Shown here: piece after piece, positions 45,131 to 54,543 of the stretch | Layout: each line of letters opens with the position of its first letter | Numbering within the stretch: position 1 is the stretch's first letter | NCBI RefSeq assembly: GCF_965363235.1 | Contig: NC_134838.1 | Coordinates: forward strand, 12,432,441 to 12,496,440 | Direction of reading: 5' to 3' | DNA: 64,000 nucleotides | From: Mytilus galloprovincialis | Lineage: Eukaryota; Mollusca; Bivalvia; Mytilida; Mytilidae | Notes under the pieces: generated by a model | The model's database searches: none | What the model saw: only the letters and a program-made list of their open reading frames with translations | What the model was told of the DNA's origin: nothing | Made by a program: the position numbers and the translations under genes

Positions 45131-47847
45131 TACGGGGCGCCGAATGGGACTCTTGTGGTTTTGTACAAAATTCAATTCTGTCATAACAAAATCATTTTTG
45201 TCTTACAAAACTATGTGATACAGACTTGTTTTATGAGAACTTCAATTTTGTGATGACAAAATTCATTTTTGTGATGACAAAATTCATTTTTGTAGACAAA
45301 ATTCATTTTTGTGGACAAAATTCATTTTTGTGGACAAAATTCATTTTTGTGGACAAAATTCATTTTTGTAGACAAAATTTATTTTTGTCATGACAAAAGT
45401 CAATTTTGTCAAAAAGGTATGCAACTATAAACTTATTTGCATACAAAATTGACTTTTGTTACCTGATATGGAAATTAAAACACAAGTCAATTGTGTGAGA
45501 CAAAATTGACTTTTGTGAGACAAAATTCAATTTTGTCAGACAAAATTCAATTTTGTCAGACAAAATTCAATTTTGTGAGGCAAAAGTCAATTTTGTGAGA
45601 CAAAATTCAATTTTGCGAGACAAAAGTCAATTTTGTGAGACAAAAGTCAATTTTGTATGCAAATTTGTTTAGTTTGGATTCTGTGAACTAATTTGAATAC
45701 AAAATCGACTTTTGTGAGACAAAAGTCAATTTTGTATGCAAATTTGTTTAGTTTGGATTCTGTGAACTAATTTGAATACAAAATCGACTTTTGTGAGACA
45801 AAATTGACTTTTGTGAGACAAATTTGACAAAATTGAATTTTGTCTCACAAAATTGAGTTTTGTCTCACAAAAGTCAATTTTGTCTCACAAAAGTTAATCT
45901 TGTCTCACGAAAGTTAATTTTGTCTCACAAAAGTCAATTTTGTGACGCCAAATTCAATTTTGTGACGACAAAATTCAATTTTGTGACGACAAAATTCAAT
46001 TTTGTGACAACAAAATTGACATTTGTGAGACAAAATTCAATTTTGTGAGACAAAATTGACTTTTGTGAGACAAAACTCAATTTTGTGAGACAAAATTCAA
46101 TTTTGTGAGACAAACTTCAATTTTGTCAATTTTGTGTCACAAAAGTCAATTTTGTCTCACAAATGTCAATTTGACAAAATTCATTTTTGTAGACAAAATT
46201 CATTTTTGTAGACAAAATTCATTTTTGTAGACAAAATTTATTTTTGTCATGACAAAAGTCAATTTTGTCAAAAAGGTATGCAACTATAAACTTATTTGCA
46301 TACAAAATTGACTTTTGTTACCTGATATGGAAATTAAAACACAAGTCAATTGTGTGAGACAAAATTGACTTTTGTGAGAAAAATTCAATTTTGTGAGACA
46401 AAAGTCAATTTTGTGAGACAAAAGTCAATTTTGTGAGACAAAAGTCAATTTTGTGAGACAATAGTCAATTTTGTATGCAAATTTGTTTAGTTTGGATTCT
46501 GTGAACTAATTTGAATACAAAATCCTTCTAAACTGTCCCAATTATCATCGAACTCGTGAAGCCCTCTTTGTTAACCTAGTTGGTACACTTAACATAGATA
46601 CGTTACTATATGGGGATCCGAACATTACCGATATAGACAATAAAAAGAACTTTCTTATTGTCCAAGACTATATATTGAAAACTAAGAGATTCACATAATT
46701 ATTCTTGTTGGCCCAACAACATGTCACCCAATATTAAAAATACTATCTGCATTATATTTTAATTTCCATTACATTTGATTTCTTTTTCCATGATATTACA
46801 TTATATAGTTGTACATTTTCTGTCCATTGTAATTGATTTTGCCATTTAAAAGGAGAGGAATTTGTATAAGTGACTTGTCACTTGTTTTCCAATCCATTGT
46901 ATTGTATTTATGTTCGCATTTATTTATCTGTTTCTGAATAAAATATTGTTTACACTAATACAAAATCGACTTTTGTGAGACAAAATTGACAAAATCGAAT
47001 TTTGTCTCACAAAATTGAGTTTTGTCTCACAAAAGTCAATTTTGTCTCACAAAAGTTAATCTTGTCTCACGAAAGTTAATTTTGTCTCACAAAAGTCAAT
47101 TTTGTGACGCCAAATTCAATTTTGTGACGACAAAATTCAATTTTGTGACAACAAAATTGACATTTGTGAGACAAAATTGCCTTTTGTGAGACAAAATTGA
47201 CTTTTGTGAGACAAAACTCAATTTTGTGAGACAAAATTCAATTTTGTGAGACAACTTCAATTTTGTCTCACAAAAGTCAATTTTGTCTCACAAATGTCAA
47301 TTTTAAGTCGATTTTGTATGCAAATTAGTTCACAGAATCCAAACTAAACAAATTTGCATACAAAATTGACTTTTGTGAGACAAGACAAAACTCAATTTTG
47401 TGAGACAAAATTCAATTTTGTCAATTTTGTCTCACAAAAGTCAATTTTGTCTCACAAATGTCAATTTTGTCTCACAAATGTCAATTTTGTCTCACAAAAG
47501 TAAATTTTGTCTCACAAAAGTAAATTTTGTCTCACAAAAGTAAATTTTGTCTCACAAAAGTCGATTTTGTATGCAAATTAGTTCACAGAATCCAAACTAA
47601 ACAAATTTGCATACAAAATTGACTTTTGTCGCCCAATTTTCAAATTAGGTAACAAAAGTAAAGTCTGTGTTACAAAAATGAATTTTGTCATGACAAAAGT
47701 AACTTTTGTCCACTGAAAGATAATTTTGCATGACAAAATTTTAAATTTGTAGTATGCTACAAATTTTGTTAAACTGGACTAATTTTTGTTGAACAAAACT
47801 CACTTTTGTCCGTACAAAATCACAAGAGTCCAATTCGGCGCCCCGTA
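45131..47847. mobile_element. Foldback element of palindromic words, 2.7 kb, with 36-bp TIRs
   Basis: The left end 45131-45166 and the right end 47812-47847 are inverted repeats of 36 bp with two mismatches, both starting TACGGGGCGCCGAAT. GTTTA is duplicated on both sides. Nearly the whole interior is built from dozens of near-palindromes of the form ACAAAA-(5 bases)-TTTTGT (for example ACAAAATTGACTTTTGT), joined by GTGAGAC on one side and its reverse complement GTCTCAC on the other, so arms at many scales are inverted. Interspersed longer modules (GGTATGCAACTATAAACTTA; AGTTTGGATTCTGTGAACTA) recur in both orientations. No coding frame: the short plus-strand frame at 45860-46048 is repeat-encoded. 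Superfamily unknown. It sits inside the retroelement at 41285-47990 and itself contains a LINE tail at 46525-46956. Confidence 0.85.
46525..46956 (+). mobile_element. 5'-truncated LINE tail inside the foldback element
   Basis: Encodes at its start a LINE-like C-terminus (LLNCPNYHRTREALFVNLVG, then an end near KTKRFT), followed by a 3' UTR ending CTGAATAAAATATTGTTTACA. It is flanked by an 11-bp target duplication AATACAAAATC (46514-46524 and 46957-46967). The uninterrupted version of the target (TTTGAATACAAAATCGACTT) is present in a sister module near 45709. The tail resembles that of the LINE in MEST-like intron 1. Confidence 0.75.
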
Positions 47848-47852
47848 GTTTA

Positions 47853-47971
47853 CACCACTTTTTACAAAACGAGGAAAGAGCATCTTTGGTGACTTGACGA
47901 CACTGTTTCCAATCCATTTTAGATAAAGGACGATATTTTGGTCAAAAAGTTTCTAACCTCTCTGTCCTAGA
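47853..47971 (-). mobile_element. Reverse-transcriptase element copy A, upstream part
   Basis: Continues the retroelement on the far side of the foldback insertion. The minus-strand translation shows a basic stretch (MDWKQCRQVTKDALSSFCKK) as in the N-terminal part of such proteins. It is then cut by the hAT-like element starting at about 47972. Confidence 0.45.
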
Positions 47972-49338
47972 CAGGGGCGTAGCTAGGCAATTTTGATGTG
48001 TACGCAATGCCGGAGAAGGAAGTCATACGGCCGAGGGCGAAGCTCTGGGATAAATGGTGCAAAGTCCTGCATTCTCGCAATTTCTGAAGACTTAAAATGA
48101 CCTCACAGAAATCTTACTTTCAGGAGAAACAAGTCAACTTTGGAAATAAATAATCAGAGAAAAACAAAGAAACTCGTACTGTTGGCTTAACAATTTGTTT
48201 TTTCTTTTGTAGTGGGTTAAAATGGCTTGATTAGGTATATTTTATTTGTTACGTAATCATGCTGAACCCACTTTACATTAGAAAACAAACTAATTTCTAA
48301 GCCAACATCGTGCAACTTAAATGGTATTTTTTTTTATTGAGAAAATACAAATAAAAATTCGAATCAGACACATATCTTTATGTTTTATTTTATGAGTGTT
48401 TTTCGGCTTTTTTTCTCTGTCAAAGTTAATTCTGAAAAATCAATGCCCATTTCCTTTCTTTTTTTTTCTACTAAAGATGTCCAAAACCGTGTCTACTTTT
48501 TTTTCTTTCTTAGTATATGTTCAAAAGACCGAGTCCAGATAAACGATTCGTTTTCATTGTATTTCTCAACTAGGTCTTCACTCAGGCTTCTCATGATACT
48601 TCTCATGATACTAAAGAACCGTTCTGCCCGCGTTGTCGTCGAGACCGGCATACATGCAAATAGATTAGTATCTGAAAGATTCCCGGATATCCTTGGTTAT
48701 AACATTTAATGTTTCCTGCAGCTTGTTAGGAATGTTATCAAAATATCCAGTCCATTTTGCTAACCATCTCCGAATTTTGATCTTGAAATTCGTCTTTTGT
48801 AACATGGGCATCATCTGCATTTCATTACAGATTATGTCCCCAACAGCTAAAGTAAGTTGGTCAATGTTTTTTTGGGATTAATTTTTGTGCGACATAACGT
48901 GGCTCTGCTGTCAGAAGTCTTGTAATCAAATGATCGACGAAAGGTAGATACATGTTCAGTTTCATAAGAATGAATTGATGTCCATGGTCTCTTAAGAATG
49001 TCATATTTTATTTCATCAGTTATTTTGGAATTTTCAGAAAAGATGTCAGGGTGATGAGACGTGACAATTGTGTTTTGACACCCGGAGGACTCGGCCATTT
49101 TAAATTGTTTGTATCAGCAACAGAATCACGATGCTGATTTCGTAAATGAACAGGGAAGACTAGTTTTCGGAACGGAATATAGCTACAAAGTGATCATTAA
49201 CATATTTGTATATATTTTTTTATAAACTTCATTACTTAAGTTAAATTCTGACTAGATTTACCATTTTTTTTTTATTTTTGTGAGCTTTTCGATGTGTACG
49301 CAACTGCGTTTTTGCGTACGGGTTGCTACGCGCCTTCT
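47972..49338 (-). mobile_element. hAT-like DNA transposon remnant
   Basis: The left end CAGGGGCGTAGCTAGG and a right end whose reverse complement contains GCGCGTAGCAACC resemble hAT termini, though the exact right end and target duplication are not resolved. On the minus strand, about 48560-48666 encodes ACMPVSTTTRAERFFSIMRS, matching the hAT dimerisation-domain pattern (MPVST..AERSFS..R); 48690-48880 encodes IRRWLAKWTGYFDNIPNKLQ, in register with the pre-dimerisation region, and a stop separates the two. 48847-49098 is open and starts MAESSGCQ, perhaps the N-terminus. The catalytic body is missing, so it cannot be autonomous. Confidence 0.55.
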
Positions 49339-49559
49339 AGAATCAAAGGTATAGCCTCTGGTGGGTGCTAAATGATGTTCTTAAAGTTTGGGTTCTATCT
49401 CATTGAACTTGAAATAAAGAATACCACAGAATCACTTTCCTCTGCCTCATATTTTGGCTAATATATCTAGAAACTGAGGATCGTTTTTGAACAAAAAGGG
49501 ATAATTTCATCATCCAAATTGTAAATTTTCCTTTTCAAGTTTTATTTGACGGGACGTAT

Positions 49560-49592
49560 TATGGTATACAAATGTCCGGGGTCCGTCCGTCC

Positions 49593-49660
<68 letters not shown>

Positions 49661-50245
49661 GCCCTTCCGTCCGTCCGTCCGTCTGTCCCGCTTCAGGTTA
49701 AAGTTTTTGGTCAAGGTAGTTTTTGATGAAGTTGTAGTCAAATCAACTTGAAACTTAGACTAGTTAACATGTTCCACATGATATCATCTTTCTAATTTTA
49801 ATGCCAAATTAAAGTCTTGACCCCAATTTCACAGTCCACTGAACATAGAAAATAATACTGCGAAGTTCAGGTAAACGTTTTTGTTAAAGTTTTAGTCAAG
49901 GTAGTTTTTGATGAATTTGAAGTCACATCAACTTGAAACTTAGTACACATGTTCCCCATGATATGATCTTTCTAATTTCAATGCCAAATTAAAGTTTTGA
50001 TTTCAATTTCCCGGTCCGCTGAACATAGAAAATGATAGTGCGAAATTGAGGTAAAGTTTTTGGTCAAGGTAGTTTTTGATGAAGTTAAAGTCGCATCAAC
50101 TTGAAACTTAGTATACGTGTTCCCTATGATATGATCTTTCTTATTTTAATTACAAATTAAAGTTTTGACCCCAATTTCACGGTCCACTGGAACACGGAAA
50201 ATGAGAGTGCGAGTGGGGCATCCGTGTACTATGGACACATTCTTG
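49560..50245 (+). mobile_element. Pearl/Helentron-like element, three satellite units
   Basis: A (GTCT)n/(GTCC)n microsatellite (49577-49684) is followed by three tandem units of about 175 bp starting near 49692, 49866 and 50046, each with GTTTTTGGTCAAGGTAGTTT or a close variant, and the terminal GCATCCGTGTACTATGGACA ACATTC-type end at 50218-50245. Same family as 7905-8376 and 33290-33595. The minus-strand open frame over the microsatellite (TDRQTDRQ) is an artefact. Confidence 0.7.
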
Positions 50246-50849
50246 TTCAATCTTTTTTATTTCAATTTTATCTACCCTTATTTTTTTTTTTTTTTTTTTT
50301 TTTTTTTTGTAAAGTTCAATACTTTACTTCTTTACATTTTAAACTTATTGTTGCGAATTTACATATTCTTTTTCTAATTTACAGTGTAAGCTTCATTATA
50401 ATCTTGAAGATTACAAACATTTGACGGCATTTATTGATTGTTTTATTTGATCTAATAATTCGTATTTACACTTTTAATTTTTCTGATTACAAAATCTTTT
50501 ATTATGTGAACATTTTTCATACCCCGGTACACTTTTTACTTTGTGTCATGATTGCAATCAAATTTTATGACTACGTAATGGTTTAAAAATCTTTGAGATT
50601 TAACAAATTCAATCAAAGGCTTTGATTGGCAATTAATCAAATAATTAACAAAAGCTTTACAAGGTGGACAACGAGTTGAACTCTGCTTACACAGTTTGAG
50701 TAATGAGCTGAGCAGGATTCCCAATTAGAGACCGAAATCACTTATTGTCAATTCAAAAATCTAATATAAAAAAAATCACAATTTTAAAAATTCAACATAA
50801 AACATTCAGATAGTAGAACCTGACAGTCAGAAATCACAGAACAACAATT
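50246..50849. other. Upstream region of the CDC25-like gene
   Basis: Starts with a T run of about 29 bases (50281-50308); the rest is AT-rich with no exon seen. It should contain the promoter and 5' UTR of the CDC25-like gene. No canonical TATA box or cell-cycle element (CHR/CDE) could be placed with confidence. Confidence 0.4.
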
Positions 50850-51725
50850 ATGCTTACCAAAAGGTTATTCGACACAGATTGTGACTTTGATACAATCTCA
50901 GACTCTGTATCAACTCTGAGTTTTGATTCTACTCCAGTAAAGGCCGATAATCTTATGTGTGTGATGACTCCAAACATCAAACGAAGTCTGTTTCCTGATG
51001 ATGACGAGGATTCTGGTCTTGGTATGGATGATCATATTACTTTTACACCTAGCTTGACGAAATCTGCCAAGAGACAGCGTACAGAAGATGTCAACTCAAC
51101 ATGTTCAAAAAGACCAAAAGTTTGTACCGATATAAAAGCTGTGGTAACAAAACTTGAAGAGAACGAGGACTTGATTGCCGATGGAAGTAGATTGTATACT
51201 TTACCAACTGTTACTGGAAAGCATACTGATTTGAAAAGCATCACTCCACAAACACTTACTGATGTTTTAAACGGGGGCTACAATGACGTCATCAGTGACT
51301 ACAAGATCATCGACTGTCGATACCCGTATGAATTTGAAGGTGGGCATATCAGAGGAGCAGAGAATATGTATTTGCACGAGACCATTTTAACTCTGCTTCA
51401 GCAACCAACGAAAGATAAACAGATCGTCATCTTCCACTGTGAGTTTTCGTCTGAAAGAGGTCCTAAAATGCTTCGATTCCTTAGAAGTAAAGACAGAGAA
51501 CTCAACAAAGAAAACTATCCATCACTGAACTTTCCAGAAGTTTATTTATTAGACAGTGGTTACAAGGCATTCTTTAATGAACAATCAGATCTATGTGACC
51601 CAGTGAGCTATCGACCAATGCTTCATTCCGACCACTCAGAAGATTTGCGCCATTTCAGAGTCAAGTCAAAGTCATGGACAGCTGGAGAAAAGAGAAGATA
51701 TGCAAGAAAAGCTATGAGATTTTAG
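50850..51725 (+). CDS. CDC25-type dual-specificity phosphatase, intronless
   Basis: Predicted M-phase inducer phosphatase that removes inhibitory Thr/Tyr phosphates from cyclin-dependent kinases. One open exon of 291 aa. The catalytic rhodanese-like domain spans about 125-255: IIDCRYPYEFEGGHI (153-167), then the P-loop HCEFSSERG, with His196, catalytic Cys197 and Arg203 (HCX5R), then YPSLNFPEVYLLDSGYKAFF and the C-terminal KSKSW tail. The regulatory N-terminus is short (about 120 aa; vertebrate CDC25s have over 300) but holds four Thr-Pro sites (28, 40, 66, 132), basic clusters KSAKRQR and KRPK that could be nuclear signals, and an acidic DDDEDSGLGMD stretch like the DSG-type degron region of CDC25A. 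Vertebrate CDC25 genes have many introns, so this could be a retrogene; no poly-A tract remains. ATTAAA at 51853-51858 is a possible polyadenylation signal. Confidence 0.92.
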   Translation: MLTKRLFDTDCDFDTISDSVSTLSFDSTPVKADNLMCVMTPNIKRSLFPDDDEDSGLGMDDHITFTPSLTKSAKRQRTEDVNSTCSKRPKVCTDIKAVVTKLEENEDLIADGSRLYTLPTVTGKHTDLKSITPQTLTDVLNGGYNDVISDYKIIDCRYPYEFEGGHIRGAENMYLHETILTLLQQPTKDKQIVIFHCEFSSERGPKMLRFLRSKDRELNKENYPSLNFPEVYLLDSGYKAFFNEQSDLCDPVSYRPMLHSDHSEDLRHFRVKSKSWTAGEKRRYARKAMRF

Positions 51726-51859
51726 AACTTTGATATACTGGTGAATTATAAATAGTGCTACGAATAATCTGTGATACAATACTTTCAGTGCTTTGTCATA
51801 TTTAAACCTTGTTTTATGTTTTTTGTTATTTATATGAACATATTATTTATATATTAAAG

Positions 51860-53634
51860 GTTACATATATATATATTTATCTGCTTCATTTTTTCCTAAC
51901 AAATGTGGACACAGATCAGTGTGGATAGTAATAGTCGTGGTTCTTTGGGACTTTCATACTGAAAGTGCAAAATACAAAAAGTAAAATAATATAGAGGTAT
52001 ATGTCCTCCGCATAAAACACATGAAAGCAATATGAATTATATATTAATAACCACACGCCTATAAGTGTATTTTTGATTGAATTAGTTGGCTTAACTACAA
52101 TGAACATTTAGTACATGGTGTTCACCATCTTAGTATCATTTGTGCATTGTCTTGTTTAGCGAGTTATAAATGTGTTCTTAGGGGAGGAATAGTTTTGAAA
52201 TGATTATCCTGGTCTTGTTACACCGAAATAATCTTTCCTAAAACAGGATTAATGAAAAGAAAAAATGATGCCCCACGTGTGATTTAATATAGCAGGCTAA
52301 ACGAAGTGAAAAAAATATACCCCCCCCCCCTTTTTCACACACACACCCACTCCCAGAAAATCAAATGAACGTCTCCAATATTGATTTTAACCTACTTCGT
52401 CATAATGAAAATAGGGCTTATAACTGATAATGGCTATGACAGGACATAATAATAGCTAAAACATTATAATAAAGAGAGTAGATGATTTAATTGTGCATCA
52501 TTCCTGCAATTTAGTTATGCTATAAATTAAACCTTTCATTATATATTCAAATACATAAGTATGTGATAAATATGAATCTAGAAAACAAACCACAAAGTTC
52601 ACCGATCTATTGGATAGTATTCATTTAAATATCTTCTACCATTTACCGTTCCAACCTACTGTGGAAATATTAAAGCTCACAAGGTATCTGTAAAGTTTGA
52701 ATATATGCTGTTTATTTATTTTTGGTGAACACACTTCAATTACACGAAAAGATCTTCAGTTTAGAAAAAAGAGAAATTTTAGATTTCGATTTATTGATAA
52801 ATTCCTTAAAGTATAATACATAACTTATTTATTTTCATTATATTTGCTTTTAATCGTCAAAATATTTTCAAAGTACTAAGCCTTATATTATTATACACAA
52901 AAACATGTCCAGTACAAAAAAATGTGGTATAATTCTAAGAGTTTACAAGCCATAAGAGGTAAAACTTTAACAAGGTAAATGTACAAAGAAGTTAACTACA
53001 GTGTCCACAGTCGTTTTTCATACATTTTCGTTCAGTTTTCCAATGTTGAAACGTTGGTACCGCGTCATGCTGTTGTAATTCTTATTTTTACATTAGAGCT
53101 ATTTTCCTATTGCTTGTTATTTTAAAGTTTGCGAAAGAAAGTCGAGAGATTCCGGAAATGTTTATTCAAACTCATAAGTCAACAGAAAACTGAAAACACT
53201 TGGGCGAGAAAACGAAAAACAAACAAAAGACAAACGACCGACCGTTTAAGAAAAAAACAAAACAAAATCGTTTCGTTAAACTTAATGGTAATTTTAATGT
53301 TCCAACATGTTTTATATTTTTTTTTTGTAACACAATAAATCCACAACTTGCGCACAAAATCTTTAATTATATTCATTGTTTAAAACTAATCATTTTAGAT
53401 TATTTTTTATTCTGGAACATACTGATCATAAAGCAATGCAAATGCTATCACTCTGAAGTAGACATTGTACAAGTTATATACTGGTCATTGGTCGTGTGGT
53501 TATTAATAGAATCCTATTTTTTTCATATGTAGTACAGATTTTGAGGCTGACGGAACAGTTGATAACAGAAAAGTTTTAACCTGAAGAATGTGGCAATAGA
53601 ATTTTTCTACCAATAATACTGCTTTGGTCGTATC
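51860..53634. other. Intergenic between CDC25-like and GPCR genes, no gene seen
   Basis: AT-rich. There is a C run (about 52320-52332) next to CCCAGAAAATCAAATG, which resembles an end of the MITE at 23413-23694, so a decayed partial copy is likely at 52310-52370. The overlapping short frames at 53129-53532 on both strands are A/T-rich and unsupported. The promoter of the GPCR gene presumably lies near 53500. Confidence 0.45.
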
Positions 53635-54543
53635 ATGGATATGATGGCACCATTTAGTTTCTTTCTGGCGATGTTGGCTGTAGTTCTGAACGTCTTATCA
53701 TTTATAATTTTACTGCGATCGACGACCCTGCGCAAGAAACGATTTTACTGTCTGGCGTTATATCTAAGCATTAGTAATGCTGTTATTGGTTTAGAATTTC
53801 TCATGTTTATTATTGTTGAGGCATATTTAAAAAGCGCTCTTGCAGTCATCACATATACCAGTTTATGTACAATAGTGAAAGTATTATGTGCAGGTACAGT
53901 ATTATTTTCAATTTATCAGAAATTGACGATATGCTTGGAACGGTTTAATGCCACGCTGCAAATTTCTAACAGAGTGTTGAAACAATTAACCAGTGGTAAG
54001 GCGATAACACTGGTTTTCGTTGTTGCACACATCTATCCAAGTATGGCGCCAATAACAGAACACATACGAAATGAAAATACTTGTGTTGTATTATCTTCTA
54101 CAGTCAGAATACTGGCATTTGAAATCCCTGCCATGCTACTAACAATCCTTACTGTTGGTTTCTATTCTCTAACAATTGCACGTGTCATAAGGAGACATAA
54201 CAAAAATCAAATTGCAATTGCACCAACATCTTCTAGTTCACAAAGTCAACAAGGTCCACAAGGTCAATCTGGCCATGGAAAGGAATCAACCAAACGAATG
54301 AAGCGAAATGTGTTTACTCTTGGTTTCATCATTGTGCTGGGTCTAGTTTCTATTCTTCCTATATGTTGTACATCCTTAATTGCTATTCTGAATGAAAATA
54401 CCGCAAGTACCACTACAGCAATGAAGTATGGAAACCAGTTTCTGTTTATTAATGCAATATGTGATCCTATTGTATACACATTGAGAATCAGACAGTTTCG
54501 ACAAAAACTGCAATGTTCATTTTGTATCCATTCAGTTCAATAG
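53635..54543 (+). CDS. Divergent class A (rhodopsin-like) GPCR, intronless
   Basis: Seven-helix receptor of 302 aa encoded by one exon; ligand unknown. An in-frame stop at 53614-53616 just upstream supports the Met chosen. Helices at about 6-28, 38-63, 70-100, 122-140, 155-185, 227-252 and 264-284. Family landmarks are present in altered form: the DRY position at the end of helix 3 reads ERF (102-104, in TICLERFNATL), helix 7 has DPIVY (277-281) in place of NPxxY, and Cys78 with Cys150 could form the usual helix 3 to loop 2 disulphide. The extracellular N-terminus has only about five residues, with no glycosylation site. The third inner loop (186-226) is rich in Ser, Gln and Gly (SSSSQSQQGPQGQSGHGK), then basic. 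The C-tail is short with Cys294 and Cys297, possible palmitoylation sites. Likely one of the many lineage-expanded orphan receptors of molluscs. Confidence 0.85.
   Translation: MDMMAPFSFFLAMLAVVLNVLSFIILLRSTTLRKKRFYCLALYLSISNAVIGLEFLMFIIVEAYLKSALAVITYTSLCTIVKVLCAGTVLFSIYQKLTICLERFNATLQISNRVLKQLTSGKAITLVFVVAHIYPSMAPITEHIRNENTCVVLSSTVRILAFEIPAMLLTILTVGFYSLTIARVIRRHNKNQIAIAPTSSSSQSQQGPQGQSGHGKESTKRMKRNVFTLGFIIVLGLVSILPICCTSLIAILNENTASTTTAMKYGNQFLFINAICDPIVYTLRIRQFRQKLQCSFCIHSVQ

Noticed and set aside
45131-47847. CRISPR array
   Set aside because: Repeats are short palindromes in both orientations without unique spacers of constant length, in a eukaryotic setting with transposon ends.
47972-49338. 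Intact hAT transposase gene
   Set aside because: Only C-terminal-like and possible N-terminal-like pieces are visible and the catalytic body is missing.
49559-49741. TDRQTDRQ-repeat protein
   Set aside because: Translation of a GTCT/GTCC microsatellite.
53129-53532. Overlapping small frames upstream of the GPCR, possibly an N-terminal exon
   Set aside because: Lys/Thr/Asn-rich and Phe-rich translations on opposite strands with no family similarity. The GPCR frame has its own upstream stop, and no donor/acceptor pair joins them sensibly.
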